This document shows, piece after piece, positions 18,343 through 29,186 of a DNA stretch of 37,124 bases. The position numbers and the translations under genes are program-made. Positions within the stretch are counted from its first letter, which is position 1. Each line of letters opens with the position of its first letter. The notes below the pieces were generated by a model. It made no database searches, was not told where the DNA came from, and was given only the letters and a program-made list of their open reading frames with translations. This DNA comes from Entamoeba invadens IP1 (taxonomy: Eukaryota; Evosea; Mastigamoebida; Endamoebidae): the NCBI RefSeq assembly GCF_000330505.1, contig NW_004440286.1, positions 228,067 to 265,190 on the forward strand, written 5' to 3'.

Positions 18343-20667
18343 CTACTCACACGCCTTGATGAAAGACTCGGCTGTTTTGTCCCCTAAGGACTTCGCTTTT
18401 CTCCATAAGGAACACGCTTGACTCACGTCTTTTTGAACACCAACACCTTTTAAATAGAAGACGCCTAACGTCACAATTGCTTCTTTGAAATTGGATGCGA
18501 CTAAAGTGTTCAATATCTGAATGGATTCATTCAGTTTATTCTCTTCTTTATAAAGGTGAATGGATAGAGCATAAAGTGCTCGTTTGTCTTGCATACGACA
18601 CGCTTCACGAATTAAAGATAACCCTTCCTCTTTATTTTCTTGATAAAGATAACGACCATACCACGACTTCGCTACCCAATACCCGGCTTCTACTGCTTCT
18701 TTGACTAACTCGAGAGACTCCTTCTTGTCATCGTGGTGAATCATTTTAACACAAGCGACATGGAATTTTGCAAATTCATTGCCCGCCCCCATAGACTCTT
18801 TATAGCACTCTGCACTCTTCGTCGCACTCTCAAGCACCCCACACCCCTTTCGGTAACACATCCCTAAGTGGAATTTGCACACCCCCGTGTTGTGGCTTTT
18901 TAATATCTTCACAGTCATATCTTCTTCGCGCTCTTTGTTGTAATCGCCATATAAAAAACTGATTGCGATATTCACTTCAGAGCTTGTCTCAGAACACAAC
19001 GACTGCGAGTAATATCGAAGCGCTTTCTTCTCGTCTTTGGGTACACCAACACCCATCTGCGACAACACACCAAGATTATATCGTGACTGGACTACCCCAA
19101 AACTCCGAGTGAACAAATCTATGGACGTTTTGATGTTGACGGGAATAAGCCCCGGTAGTCCTTTGAATGCAAGAACACCCAAATTAAAAATAGAATACAT
19201 GTTCCCATATCGAGCAGACTCTACAAGCATCTTGACTGCTCTGTCGGGCTCTGAAGTAATCAAAGATACACCCAAATTGTTCAAAGAACACAATAACCCT
19301 TTACCAGCACTGAAACGCCAATTAGTCTGCGCCGAGTTGACATCCCCAGAAATGTACTGTAACACCGCCAAATTGTTGCATGAATACAAACAACCACTAT
19401 TCAATGCTACTTTATACATTTCACGAGCCCCACGTTTGTCTTGTGGACACCCCATCCCTCGCTCTTTCATGAGTCCCAAATTGTGTATTGACGCGATGTG
19501 CCCAAATTTGGCCGCCATCTCAAAATTTTCGAATGCAGACTTTTCGCTCATTGGCACCAATAACCCACGAAGTAAGCAACACCCTCTTTCATAGTACTGT
19601 TTCATGAATTTCTTATTGTTCTTCTGGAATTTTGAATTGCCAAAGAGTCGGATCTTTTCAGCAGCCAAATTGTTCTTGTCTGGTGTGAATAGGAGCATTG
19701 GAGACTCATAGAGTAAGTCCAAATTAATTCCTTCATACCAATTTGATAACTGTTTTAACTTCTCAAGGTCTTCTTTGTCTTTCTCGAGATGTGGATTGTC
19801 CTGATAGATATTGATGTTAAACTCCTTCTGCGTCTCACCCTCTGGAATGATCTCTGCAGTTGTTTGAATGATGGTCTCCACCTTTTCGACTGTCTCTGTT
19901 TTGGGCTTCGTTAGCACTGGAGCAATTTTGTAATTCTCGTCGTCATTTTGAATCAACTTAACCATTTTGCTCTGTGTTATTTCGTCATATCGCATGATCC
20001 GCTTCTTTGGCGCACTCTTAATGAACGACTTGAAGTAACTGAAATACATTGCCAAAGAAAATTCTTCGTGCAAAAAGACGACTCCTTGAGCAGTTATTAA
20101 CTTTGGTATTTTAACGAGTAAATAAGCTTGGTCAATACAGAGGTCAATAGCGTCTACAGGTCTTTCAATGTTATTAAAAAAAGAGGGGCTTATTGATGGA
20201 AAGAGTATCAAAAAGAGTTGTGTGAATAAAGACCCATCAGACCACTCACTTGATAAGTTGTTAATGTGTCGACCCAAAACTGGTTCGAGAGACTCAATTG
20301 TCGAATTGATAAACGAAATGACTGTATTTGCTTTTTGAGTATTCAAAAAGAGTTTGACTAAGACTGAAATGACTGATTGAGTCTCACCAAGTGTGAATTG
20401 GTTATCAAGTGTTGGGTTACTGGAATTAAATATCGTTGATATAACTATACTGTTTTCATAGACCGCTTCAACAAAACTCGACGCAGGAAACGTTTTTGTT
20501 TGAGCAAGGTCGTTCACCTTCTCGTATAATTGACGAAGGAGTAACCCATCACGAAAAGTGGAAAAGTCTGGTTCATCTTGGCGAATACCTCGTAATTCGT
20601 AACGAAGCCAATTAACGAGTAAAGGTTCGTAAGATTCAAAATTAGTTGTTGTGTCGCTTATATCCAT
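18343..20667 (-). CDS. Calponin-homology domain protein with C-terminal Sel1-like repeats
   Basis: 774 aa, ATG at 20667. Residues about 12-125 look like a first CH domain (LLVNWLRYELRGI...TFRDGLLLRQLYEKV). About 130-225 look like a second (NNLSSEWSDGSLFTQLFLIL...AYLLVKIPKLITAQGVV), resembling the actin-binding CH tandem. A charged linker (about 225-345) follows. From about residue 355 to the end are Sel1-like repeats, tetratricopeptide-related helices of the AxxYGxxxAxxNLGxxxxxG kind (SIHNLGLMKERGMGCPQDK; SRYNLGVLSQMGVGVPKDEKKALRYY; AIVTLGVFYLKGVGVQKDVSQA). Sel1 repeats are protein-binding scaffolds. A CH plus Sel1 combination would tether a complex to actin filaments, which is an inference. 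GAAC (minus strand aagaactcaac) lies about 20 bases before the ATG. It is convergent with the ISWI gene, 58 bases apart. Confidence 0.85.
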   Translation of the reverse strand: MDISDTTTNFESYEPLLVNWLRYELRGIRQDEPDFSTFRDGLLLRQLYEKVNDLAQTKTFPASSFVEAVYENSIVISTIFNSSNPTLDNQFTLGETQSVISVLVKLFLNTQKANTVISFINSTIESLEPVLGRHINNLSSEWSDGSLFTQLFLILFPSISPSFFNNIERPVDAIDLCIDQAYLLVKIPKLITAQGVVFLHEEFSLAMYFSYFKSFIKSAPKKRIMRYDEITQSKMVKLIQNDDENYKIAPVLTKPKTETVEKVETIIQTTAEIIPEGETQKEFNINIYQDNPHLEKDKEDLEKLKQLSNWYEGINLDLLYESPMLLFTPDKNNLAAEKIRLFGNSKFQKNNKKFMKQYYERGCCLLRGLLVPMSEKSAFENFEMAAKFGHIASIHNLGLMKERGMGCPQDKRGAREMYKVALNSGCLYSCNNLAVLQYISGDVNSAQTNWRFSAGKGLLCSLNNLGVSLITSEPDRAVKMLVESARYGNMYSIFNLGVLAFKGLPGLIPVNIKTSIDLFTRSFGVVQSRYNLGVLSQMGVGVPKDEKKALRYYSQSLCSETSSEVNIAISFLYGDYNKEREEDMTVKILKSHNTGVCKFHLGMCYRKGCGVLESATKSAECYKESMGAGNEFAKFHVACVKMIHHDDKKESLELVKEAVEAGYWVAKSWYGRYLYQENKEEGLSLIREACRMQDKRALYALSIHLYKEENKLNESIQILNTLVASNFKEAIVTLGVFYLKGVGVQKDVSQACSLWRKAKSLGDKTAESFIKACE

Positions 20668-21004
20668 TCAAGTGTAATGTGTTGAGTTCTTGTAATTTTT
20701 TTGGGTCTAGTTTTGAATGGATGTCATTTGTTGGTGGTTTGATTAATTTATAAAATGTAATACTTTTATTTATTAAATTTTAATAATTAATTGATTAAAA
20801 TTAAAATTAAAATTAGTTGTTTTTAATTAAACTTTTTATGTAATTTTTCTTTAAAAATAAGCAAAATATAATAAATTATCATATAAATTAAGTTTATTCA
20901 TTTTATTATAAATTTTTATATTGAAATAATAAGTTTTATTGTAAATAGAAAGTACAAATAATTGCACGAACGACTAGCAAAAGCCATTAAAGACGTCTTC
21001 CCGT
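20668..21004. other. AT-rich spacer
   Basis: AT-rich, no gene seen. The left end carries the promoter of the CH/Sel1 gene on the minus strand. Confidence 0.5.
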
Positions 21005-21265
21005 TTATTTTAAACTGTTCATTGTGTCTGAGGATGTCTCATTTATTAATTTTTTATCTTCAACTTCACTCCCGATTTTAATAACATTATTGATTGTGTG
21101 TTTTTTTCTTTCACACTTTTGATGTTTTGGTACTTCTTGTATTCTTTCATATTCCCCGTCATCGACCATCAAACATTCTCTTGTGTTGCATGCGGTCTTT
21201 CCGACAATGCACATATATCCTCTTTGATTTTGATAACGAAAATTGTTACGATCTAATACTAGCAA
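21005..21265 (-). CDS. Small unrecognised open frame downstream of a TMK pseudogene
   Basis: An 86-codon minus-strand frame. It starts at a non-ATG codon in the listed frame, so it may be the tail of something longer. It contains QRGYMCIVGKTACNTRECL and a Lys/Glu-rich end and has balanced composition compared with the surrounding AT-rich DNA. It lies where the rest of the kinase domain of the adjacent TMK pseudogene should be, but it is not kinase sequence. It may be a fragment of a gene inserted there. No domain is recognised. Confidence 0.25.
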   Translation of the reverse strand: MLVLDRNNFRYQNQRGYMCIVGKTACNTRECLMVDDGEYERIQEVPKHQKCERKKHTINNVIKIGSEVEDKKLINETSSDTMNSLK

Positions 21266-21289
21266 TCGAGTCGAGTAATGTGAATTTTA

Positions 21290-22795
21290 TTTGTTATTCG
21301 TATTTTTTTAGTTATATTTTTCGTTGTGTTCTTTGTCAAATTTCGATTTGAACTTTCGACATTCATTTTTTTCGTGAAAAACTTTTGTTCCCAATTGGGA
21401 GACAACTATTTCCTTCATCTCTTTAATGGCAACAACATTCCCTCGATATGTTCCTTTGTACACAATCCCAAAACTTCATTCTCCAAGTTTTCGCTCTTTC
21501 TTCAACTCGTCTGAGTCAAGTGCTGTCGACATTTCTGACACAAATTTGCGGGAATTTTAATATCTGAAATTGTTTTTGTTGATGTTTAAGACTGAACAAG
21601 TGATGTCAACAGTCTTCTCAAGTGTACACAATGGATGAACAGTCATTGTAAACTCTACTGCACAACCTTTCTTGATATTCACTGGGATGGAATGTTCAAC
21701 ATTCAACTCAAACTTTTCTTCGTCAACTTGTGTTGTGAATTGGATTTTTAACAGAAACTCTCTGTCATTACCAATCATGAATTTACAGTCACTGCCTTTC
21801 TGAACTGTAAATTTCGCCTTCAAATATATTTCTTGTGTTGAACACAAAATGCGTTCTTTTTGAGTGCCAAAATATATCATCTCAACATCTTTCTATTTTA
21901 ATCCTTTAACAGAAATTCATTCACTAAAGACTTCCTCAACTTCTCTTCTTTTTTATAATAAATGTAAAACAGTATACAACTTGATGTTATGATAAGAATA
22001 ACAATTAATATACCAAAAATGATTGGAAGTTTAATTGTAAGTACATTTATCTTGTCAACAAACTCATCACCATACGGTCCAACTTTCATTTTTCCACCAC
22101 ATTCACTGCATTGGCGTGTTTTTTGGATCATATGACTTTAATTGCAATTGAATTCCATTTGACACATTGCTACATTTTTGATATTTTAAAGTATTTATCT
22201 ATACAAGAAGAGCATGTGTTATTGTTTGAACATGTCGCACATAAGTCATTGCATTTTTTAGTTTTGTAAAATTTGTTTTTATTATACCCATTTTAATACA
22301 CAACACACCCATATTCTGAAAACTTTTCACAATTGTCAAGTGTTGTTATTGTGACACATTTCTTATTTTCTATTGTTGTAAATTCGACGTCTTCATAATA
22401 CCCACATTTCATATTACAATTCACACAATCTGAAACGATTCCAACATAACTTAAACACTTCTCGTCACATTTTACACAATCTGTATTGATGAGGATATAC
22501 CCCTCGTTGCACACAGCACAATCGACACAATTGGGTAAGAATAATTTGCACTTTTTAGCAAGTTTACCAACAAAAATACAATCGTTGCTTGTTGTGTCAT
22601 AATAATACTGAAAAAACATGTAACACAACATCCGGCATTTTTAGAAAAAAAAATAGAACACTTCTTATCATGTGTAAGACACTCAGTGCCACAAAAACAA
22701 TAATAATCATAGCAGTTGGCGCACCCCATGTTGCTGTTTTTTTTGCAGTTAATCTTCTTTTGTTCGGTGCTGAAAATTGATAAACCTTGATTCAA
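21290..22795 (-). pseudogene. Transmembrane receptor-like kinase (TMK) pseudogene
   Basis: Read on the minus strand, the pieces follow the TMK order. First are Cys-rich furin-like repeats (CANCYDYYCFCGTECLT; CVDCAVCNEGYILINTDCVKC; CNDLCATCSNNNTCSSC) across about 22740-22200. A juxtamembrane CSECGG and one transmembrane helix (KLPIIFGILIVILIITSSCILFYIYY region, about 22040-21950) come next. A beta-sandwich segment (about 21880-21580) matches the one before the kinase in the TMK at 29.5 kb. Last is the start of a kinase domain (RKLGE-stop-SFGIVYKGTYRGNVVAIK, about 21490-21420). Breaks: frame change near 22620, stop after 22293, TAG near 22190, stops at 21898 and 21557, and a TGA at 21476-21478 exactly at a glycine-loop codon. 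The kinase ends about 21290, and the N-terminal ectodomain is missing as well. It cannot encode a working receptor. Confidence 0.85.
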
Positions 22796-22799
22796 TGTT

Positions 22800-24690
22800 C
22801 AAAGTAAAATTTGTAAATAATATTAGATATAATCAACTGAGTACATATAAATGCATAATATCGTTTCCATGGTAAAAAGTATAAATAAGAACAAAATATG
22901 TTCTTTTCTCAAAATAATACAATTTTTTTAAAAAAGAATATAGTTAAAAATTTATATATAATAATAAATAATTAATATTTTAATCATTTATAAAAATTGA
23001 ATATAAAATTAAATTAAAAAAAGTATTCTGAATACAAAATTATTGATATTATCAGATGATAAATAAATGTTTAGATAAAAATATAAACAAGTAAAATTTA
23101 TATATAACTACCACCTTGTACAATTTCTATATAACTACCACTTTGTACATTTTTTTTGTCGACACCCATGTTCATTTTTTCTTTTCTTGTCTTTTTTTTA
23201 TTGTTTTTTCTCAAACATTCATTATTCTTTTTGAATACTTACATATCCAATCTTTTGAATTCTCTTCCTTCCAATTCAATTCAATTTTCAAACATATGAT
23301 GTTTATTTTTTTTATTTTATGTATTTTTTAATTTTTTTGTTTATTTGTTTATTGTCTTCAAAATACAAATTTTGTTGTTTAGTATTATTTCCTTATATTA
23401 TTTTTATAATTTATTATTTTTTTATAAATTTAAAATAAAAAATATTTTCAATTCATTTTTAATCAAAGTCAAAAAGTTGTTTTTTCCTATTTATTCACAA
23501 ATTTTTAAAAGAGATAAATATTTCTCTTTTAAAACGGTGATATTTTTTCCTGTTTGATAATTGTTTTATTCATAAGCAACAACAATACTATTAATAGTTT
23601 AAAATTATTTTAATTATTTCAAATATTACAAAATTTGTTATATTTTGCAAACTTATGTTTTTCCTTAAATTACAAAATGGAAAAAAATAAATTAATTATC
23701 AATCAGTTGTGAATTAAAAATAAGTCTTTTACACAGATAAAGATTAAAATTAAATTATTGATACTTCAAATCAATACACATTGAATTTAAATTAGTTATG
23801 TATTTACTTTTTAACTTCATTTTTATAAATTTAAAAAAATATAATTATATTTTATAAATATAATTATATTTAATATTTTTTCGTTTTTAATTGAACAAAA
23901 AATAAACCAAATATATGAAGTCATTTTGGAAACATTATTTGTTCTGTAAATTTTATTTATTGATTATGATGATTGTTTTTTCCCTTTTTTAATAACTCAA
24001 AAAATACATTCAAAACCATAAAAATAACAAATTCGAGTGTCAACCATTCACACCAAAAACAAAGAAGTGATGCTTTTTTACAACAAAAAATAAAAAAAGA
24101 TTATTTGGTACTCGAAATATACAAAACAACAATTTTGATGTGTTCGAAAACATGTTTGCGAACATGCATTAAACGGTCGAATACAACTATGAATCAAACA
24201 ACTATAACTAAAAATATAAAATATTGAAAATAAAAAAAAATGCATGTAAAATAAGAAAAAAATGATGTTGTTTCACACAGCCGGTTTACCAAGTCATTGA
24301 TTTTCGACAAGACTTTTAAACTTTCCTCTTAGTTTGTTAGCAACATTTTCAAGTTATTTTGTTCAATCATTACAAAATCACTTGTATTTATTCACTTTTA
24401 TATGTTTAAAAATGATTCGTCAAATGGTTTAACCTTATTTATGTTATTGGTTGTGTTATTGGTTATTTGGTTTTGGAATAGGTATATTAATTATAATTTT
24501 TTTTATTTTTATTTTTTTTCATAATAAAAAAATATTATTTTTTTTGGCACATTTTTATCTTGATTTGATGTTTAGTTGATTATTATTTTACTTAATATAA
24601 TAACTATTAAATTCTAGTATATTAAATTCTAGTATATGATTATTTATCATTAATACTTAACAAATAACTATACTTTAAAAAAACAAATTA
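22800..24690. other. Long AT-rich gene-free stretch
   Basis: About 1.9 kb of extremely AT-rich DNA. I see no tRNA, rRNA or protein gene. Open stretches at 23116-23557 and 23973-24227 are Phe/Tyr/Ile- or Lys/Thr-rich low-complexity frames. A tandem duplication of about 27 bases sits at 23101-23153 (two copies of tatataactaccac[c/t]ttgtaca) and a 15-base one at about 24605-24634. Confidence 0.55.
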
Positions 24691-24792
24691 ACCAATCAAA
24701 ACGGAACTAAATTGACCAATCCACGTGGATGGTCCACAAAAGTAAAAGTGATTGGCCAGTTTGATTTTGAAATCCAGTGATGGGTATATAAG
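24691..24792 (+). promoter_or_regulatory. Putative promoter of the metallothionein-like gene: CCAAT motifs, CACGTG palindrome, TATA box
   Basis: In about 100 bases there are accaat at 24691, accaat at 24715, the palindrome ccacgtgg at 24721-24728, attgg (CCAAT inverted) at about 24751, and tatataag at 24785-24792. The TATA is 23 bases before the ATG, close to the spacing in the PDI gene's core promoter. The upstream motifs are only suggestive, since no regulator is known to me for them in Entamoeba. Confidence 0.5.
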
Positions 24793-24815
24793 ACGCTCTG
24801 AATTGAAAAACGACA

Positions 24816-24977
24816 ATGAGTTGTGGGTGTGAGAAGAAGTGCAAATGTGAAGGCAGTGAAGCGATCACGTGTGGGTGCTGCTGCCAAGATGGGAAGTGCT
24901 GCTGTGACTTCAAATGCAAATGTGGTGCTGAAGGGAAGTGTGAGTGCTGCTGTTGCTGCAAAGAGGGGAAGTGCTAA
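24816..24977 (+). CDS. Metallothionein-like Cys-rich protein, first half (53 aa)
   Basis: ATG 24816, TAA 24975-24977. Of 53 residues 20 are Cys, arranged as CxC, CxC, CxCCC, CCC, CxC and CxCCCCC, with Lys/Gly/Glu between and no Tyr, Trp, His or Leu. This is the composition of metallothioneins, which bind Zn, Cd or Cu through thiolate clusters in the cytosol. Runs of adjacent cysteines recall ciliate-type metallothioneins more than animal ones. The stretch is G-rich on the coding strand inside AT-rich DNA. It has a TATA box at the right distance and is shorter than usual ORF cut-offs. After the TAA the same frame stays open for a second Cys-rich half (separate entry). Alternative readings are a Cys-rich fragment of a surface protein or a small secreted peptide, but no signal peptide is present. 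Confidence 0.75.
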   Translation: MSCGCEKKCKCEGSEAITCGCCCQDGKCCCDFKCKCGAEGKCECCCCCKEGKC

Positions 24978-25127
24978 TGCAATACATTTGCAACTGGGAT
25001 GACCATCACCTGTGAGTGTTGCTGTGAGGGTTGCAAGTGCACATGTGAGTGCAAGTGCGGAGAGAAGAAGGTGTGCCAATGCCAGAAAGAGGCATCAAGT
25101 GGGTGTTGTTGTGGAAAGACATGCTAA
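24978..25127 (+). CDS. In-frame continuation: second metallothionein-like Cys cluster (49 codons after the TAA)
   Basis: Directly after the TAA the same frame encodes 49 residues, 16 of them Cys (CECCCEGCKCTCECKC, CQC, CCC, terminal TC), ending at TAA 25125-25127. Together the two halves would form a 103-codon two-cluster metallothionein (36 Cys). An untranslated 3' region would not be expected to keep such a frame. So the stop is a recent nonsense mutation, a base error, or is read through. An internal ATG (codon 8 after the stop) could start a separate 42-aa peptide. Confidence 0.6.
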   Translation, partial: CNTFATGMTITCECCCEGCKCTCECKCGEKKVCQCQKEASSGCCCGKTC

Positions 25128-26327
25128 ATCACTTTTTTCATGTTTATTTGTTTAAATTGTTGTTTGTAAAATTGTTGAAAGAAATTAAATTTACAAAAAA
25201 TGAAAAATAAAAGTAATGTAGTGTGTGTTTACATGTTTGCTCGTAAATTAGATTAACTTTTACTTTATAAGTAAAAGTTTTAATAACAAAAATATGCAAG
25301 TTTCTTGATAAAATTATAATATAAAATTTATCCATCTTCAATTGTTAAATCAGGTTGTGTATCAAAATAATCACGTTGTTTGTTTAGCCATTCATTATCT
25401 TGAAACTAATGCGTTTTTTGGATACTCTGGTTATACTCAAATATTAAATTATTAAATCAACATATGGGAAATGCTGTGCGAAAATAACTCAAAATAGAAA
25501 ACGAAAAAAAATGAATTAATTGATTCAAACCATTAAATTATAACAAAAGTACTTGTTGTATAGCGTTTATATACTATTGTTGAAAACAAGGTGTCCCCAA
25601 ATTAGCTATTGAACCCAGGGTCTTTCAAGTTAAAGTTTTTTGTTCAAGATGTGGCAAAAAAATACAAAATATCACATTAAATTTTTGTTCTACTCAACAC
25701 AAATATATTTATTTTTTTAATATTGATTTGTTATTTATCAATTCTTGCAAACTGTCATAATATGTGAATTCGGTGATTATACATGTTATATTTGGTTAAA
25801 ATACATCGCAATATAAGTGTTGGATAATATCAATCTTTCAATAATTTTTTAAAAAAATTCTTATTCAAATAAAAATTTAATTTAAATGTATACGAAATTT
25901 AAACATTTTTGATCAATTTTAAACTTAGTCTTTTGACAAAAACTAAAATGAAAGTGTTGTTTGTTGTTTTATTTCAAAACAAGACTCACTCAACAAAAAA
26001 AACATTTAAAAACATGATATTTGAAGATTATATATCTTTAATTCTCAATGAAAAAGACCAAAAAAATATTTAAGTTAATGCCCGTTTTTACACCAAAAAC
26101 AAAGCCATTCATTCGATTTAAAAACACAATTTCTGTAAGAAACAAATTAAATTGAATTATTAAAAGTAAATTAATAATATGGATAATAATAAAAAAATAT
26201 AAAAAAATATTTGGAACATAATAAACAATGTAAACTATTGATAATTATATTTTAAAATAATAATCATGTTTTCGACATTTTAAAACATTGATCACAAAAG
26301 GATAAAACTCAATTATTTTCAATTTTA
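25128..26327. other. AT-rich gene-free stretch
   Basis: About 1.2 kb with no recognisable gene. An 11-bp stem, 3-nt loop inverted repeat (aacttttactt / aagtaaaagtt) lies at 25255-25279, downstream of the metallothionein-like gene, and could affect 3'-end formation. The remainder is low-complexity AT sequence. Confidence 0.5.
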
Positions 26328-29186
26328 TTGAATGTATGTGATTGTTTTATACTTAATATATGTAAAAAATTTGTCGTTGCGGAGTATTGTCTTGATGAAA
26401 TGGAATACCGCAATGAGGTTCACGAACAATCTATAAACTGTTCTTCCAATACTTGGTATCTTTTGGATTCTACTTTGAAAATAAATCCTTATGTAAATAT
26501 CGATATCATAAACTTTAAAACGGAAAGAAGTTCACTGATATGTAAACCGAATTCCAATTTAATAGTAACTGGTATTTTTTACTCTTTGGGTAATTCCTCT
26601 AAAAACAATTTGATATTTGAAACTGGTCCACGTTTTTCATTCAATGATTTAACGCTTGTGTTTATGACTTTGATATTAAATGATATGTCCACTGCAATAG
26701 GCTACAGTTTTTCGTTTACTGGTACATGTAAAGGGACATTAGAAGGTTCTTCTATTTTTAACATGGATGTTTTGAAAATAGAACAGGCTTCAAATTTAAA
26801 AACTTATAATAGTTCTTCTATCCAGTGTAAAAACATTTTAATAAATGAAACTTCAACGATTTCATTTTTTAATGATTCATTGCTTAGTTCAAACAAAATC
26901 ATGACAAATTTTGGAGCAACGATGAATATGTACAACAATTCAACAATTGAATGTGATTTATTAAATTGTACTAATGGTTCAAATGTGAATTTGATAAACA
27001 ACGCTATCATACACACAAATTCCATTGATATAAATAATGGGACATCTCTATGTTTGTATAATGAAACTTTTTTGGATATAAACAATTCTTTGACTTTGAT
27101 AAACTCCAGATTAGATTTCAGAGATGGCTCAAGAATACATTCAGATTCTATCTATTTGAGACCAACAAATTTCGCTTTATTTTCAGAAAAAACGCTGGCT
27201 ATGATGGTCTCCAATTTTTTATCATTTCAGTTATCTTTCACCTATGTTTTAACAGTGGAAAAATCCCCTTATATTAAAACCAACTTTTTGATTTTGGATT
27301 TTTTGGGTGGAATTATCAATGTAATAAACAGAGAAAGGTTTGACATGCCTTTATTTGTGACAAAAAATAGTACAATTCAAAATTTAAATGAAATATCAAT
27401 TGCTGATTCGATTGAACAGTTTGATTTCATTTATTCAGATGAACAAATTAAAAATGATTTTATAACACCCAAATGTAAAATTTTGAAAGGACAATTAATT
27501 AGGTGTGGTAGCAATATAGATAATACTTTATTTTGTCACATCATTGGGATGTCAAATAATAACAACAATTACATTGAAAGTTATTGTAACGAATTTATTG
27601 AAGACTATTATTTAGTTCCAATTAATGATGTCCATATGATCGTTGTTAGGAGCGAGTTATCAAAAGGGGTTGTACGTCATGAAAAATCAAATAAAAAAGA
27701 ATTAAACACACAAACTTTATATGTGACTTTTGGTGAAACAACTGTGATATTGGATAAAGTCACTGATTTTATCCACATTAATGTCACTTCCCAAATTCCA
27801 ATTGATATTACCACCAACATTTTATCACAATTATCAAATCAGAAACAAATTTTTGTTACGTTCTCCAGTTCAAAAGGTGTTTTATTTGAACGTTATCTTT
27901 GTAGTAATGGGTTTATAATCACAAGTAAAATTATCTGCATCTTAAACGCGACATGTGAAAATGGTATTTTTGATTCGACAAAAGGGAAATGTCAAAAATG
28001 TCAAGATACAAGTTGTGCTAAATGTACATATGACAACCAAATTGAAATTTGTCAAAAATGTGATTCTCCTTATGATCTTTATGACAATATTTGTATGAAA
28101 CACTCAATTTGTAAATTATCTGATGGTAACACGTGTATTGTATGTAATGATGGGTATATAATTAAAAATAAAGTTTGTGTTAAATTAGATGGAAAGTGCC
28201 AAATTGAAAGAAATGGTTTGTGTGAATTGTGTGATCCTATTTTTTCAAGTTTAATTTCTATATCAGGAGAATGTAAAATTGTTGAAAATGTTATTCAGCA
28301 TAGCGCGCAGAGTGTTATTGAATGCAACAAAGGATATATGTCAAATTCTTCATATTGTAACAAGTGTGATCTAATACAAGAAGAATGTGATATTTGCGAC
28401 TTAATGTTTTGTACAAAGTGTTTAAGTTCTTTTGTAATTTCACAAAATACAAAGTGTGTAACTTCTTCATGTAATATTGCTAATAACAATTTTAAAGATC
28501 AAAACGGTAATTGTTTTCCAGATATAACAAATTGTGAAATTGTTGTAAATGGAAAGTGTGTTAAATGTATTGATAATTGCATTTTAGAAAACGATACATG
28601 CATAACAAACTACAATAACACTTTTTGTGCAGTTGGTACTTCATGGGGATGCACTCGTTGTATCAATGGTTTTTATTATTCTTATAACACGAAAACGTGC
28701 GAACAATGTAACTCGAATTGTCAGACATGTCTAAGCCAATCGATTTGTTTATCATGTAATGAAGGTATGTTTTTGAGTGACCATGTGTGTAAGTCAAATG
28801 ATGAATTAAAAGAGTCATATAAGAAGTTTTCGAATACAGGAAGCGGGTGTTATCAATGTAATGATGGGTATTATAGAAATGGAATTGATTGCAAGCATTG
28901 TGACATCAGCTGTGATACATGCCTTCGTTCTTCTGATTGTTTCACTTGCAATTTAACTAATTTTAAAGATTTTGAAGGTAATTGTAAACCACAGACTGAT
29001 CTTATTGGATGTGCAGTTCAAGTAACACAGAACGGATGTTCTATCTGTAAACCCGGCTATTATTCAACAAACAATGAATGTGGAATTTGTTCAAACAATT
29101 GTAAAGAGTGTACCTTATATAATAAGTGTTCTTCATGTCAAGATAATTATATTTTGATTAACAGTGAATGCAAAATATATTCTTAA
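26328..29186 (+). pseudogene. Transmembrane receptor-like kinase (TMK), ectodomain part, split from its kinase by one TAA
   Basis: This frame is the extracellular half of an Entamoeba TMK. Residues about 90-330 form Asn/Ser-rich repeating strands with many NxS/T glycosylation sites (NNSTIECDLLNCTNGSNVNL; NETFLDINNSLTLINS), typical of a beta-helix-like ectodomain. Residues about 530-952 are furin-like Cys-rich repeats (CQKCQDTSCAKC, CNSNCQTCLSQSICLSC, CDISCDTCLRSSDC). The frame opens at a TTG (26328). A signal peptide is not in this frame but in the next one: an ATG at 26332 reads MYVIVLYLIYVKN before an A6 run, after which the ectodomain frame takes over. One base change in the A run would join them. 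The frame ends in TAA 29184-29186, and the same frame then continues into the transmembrane and kinase part (next entry). The two together would make one receptor of about 1,430 residues. Confidence 0.8.

Noticed and set aside
23101..23153. 27-base tandem duplication considered as a mobile element or array
   Set aside because: Only two copies, no flanking structure; ordinary replication slippage.
24696..25079. 127-codon and 84-codon minus-strand frames (Ala/Leu- and His/Gln-rich) over the metallothionein-like gene
   Set aside because: They are the complement of TGC/TGT/AAG-rich coding DNA. The TATA box and ATG context support only the plus strand.
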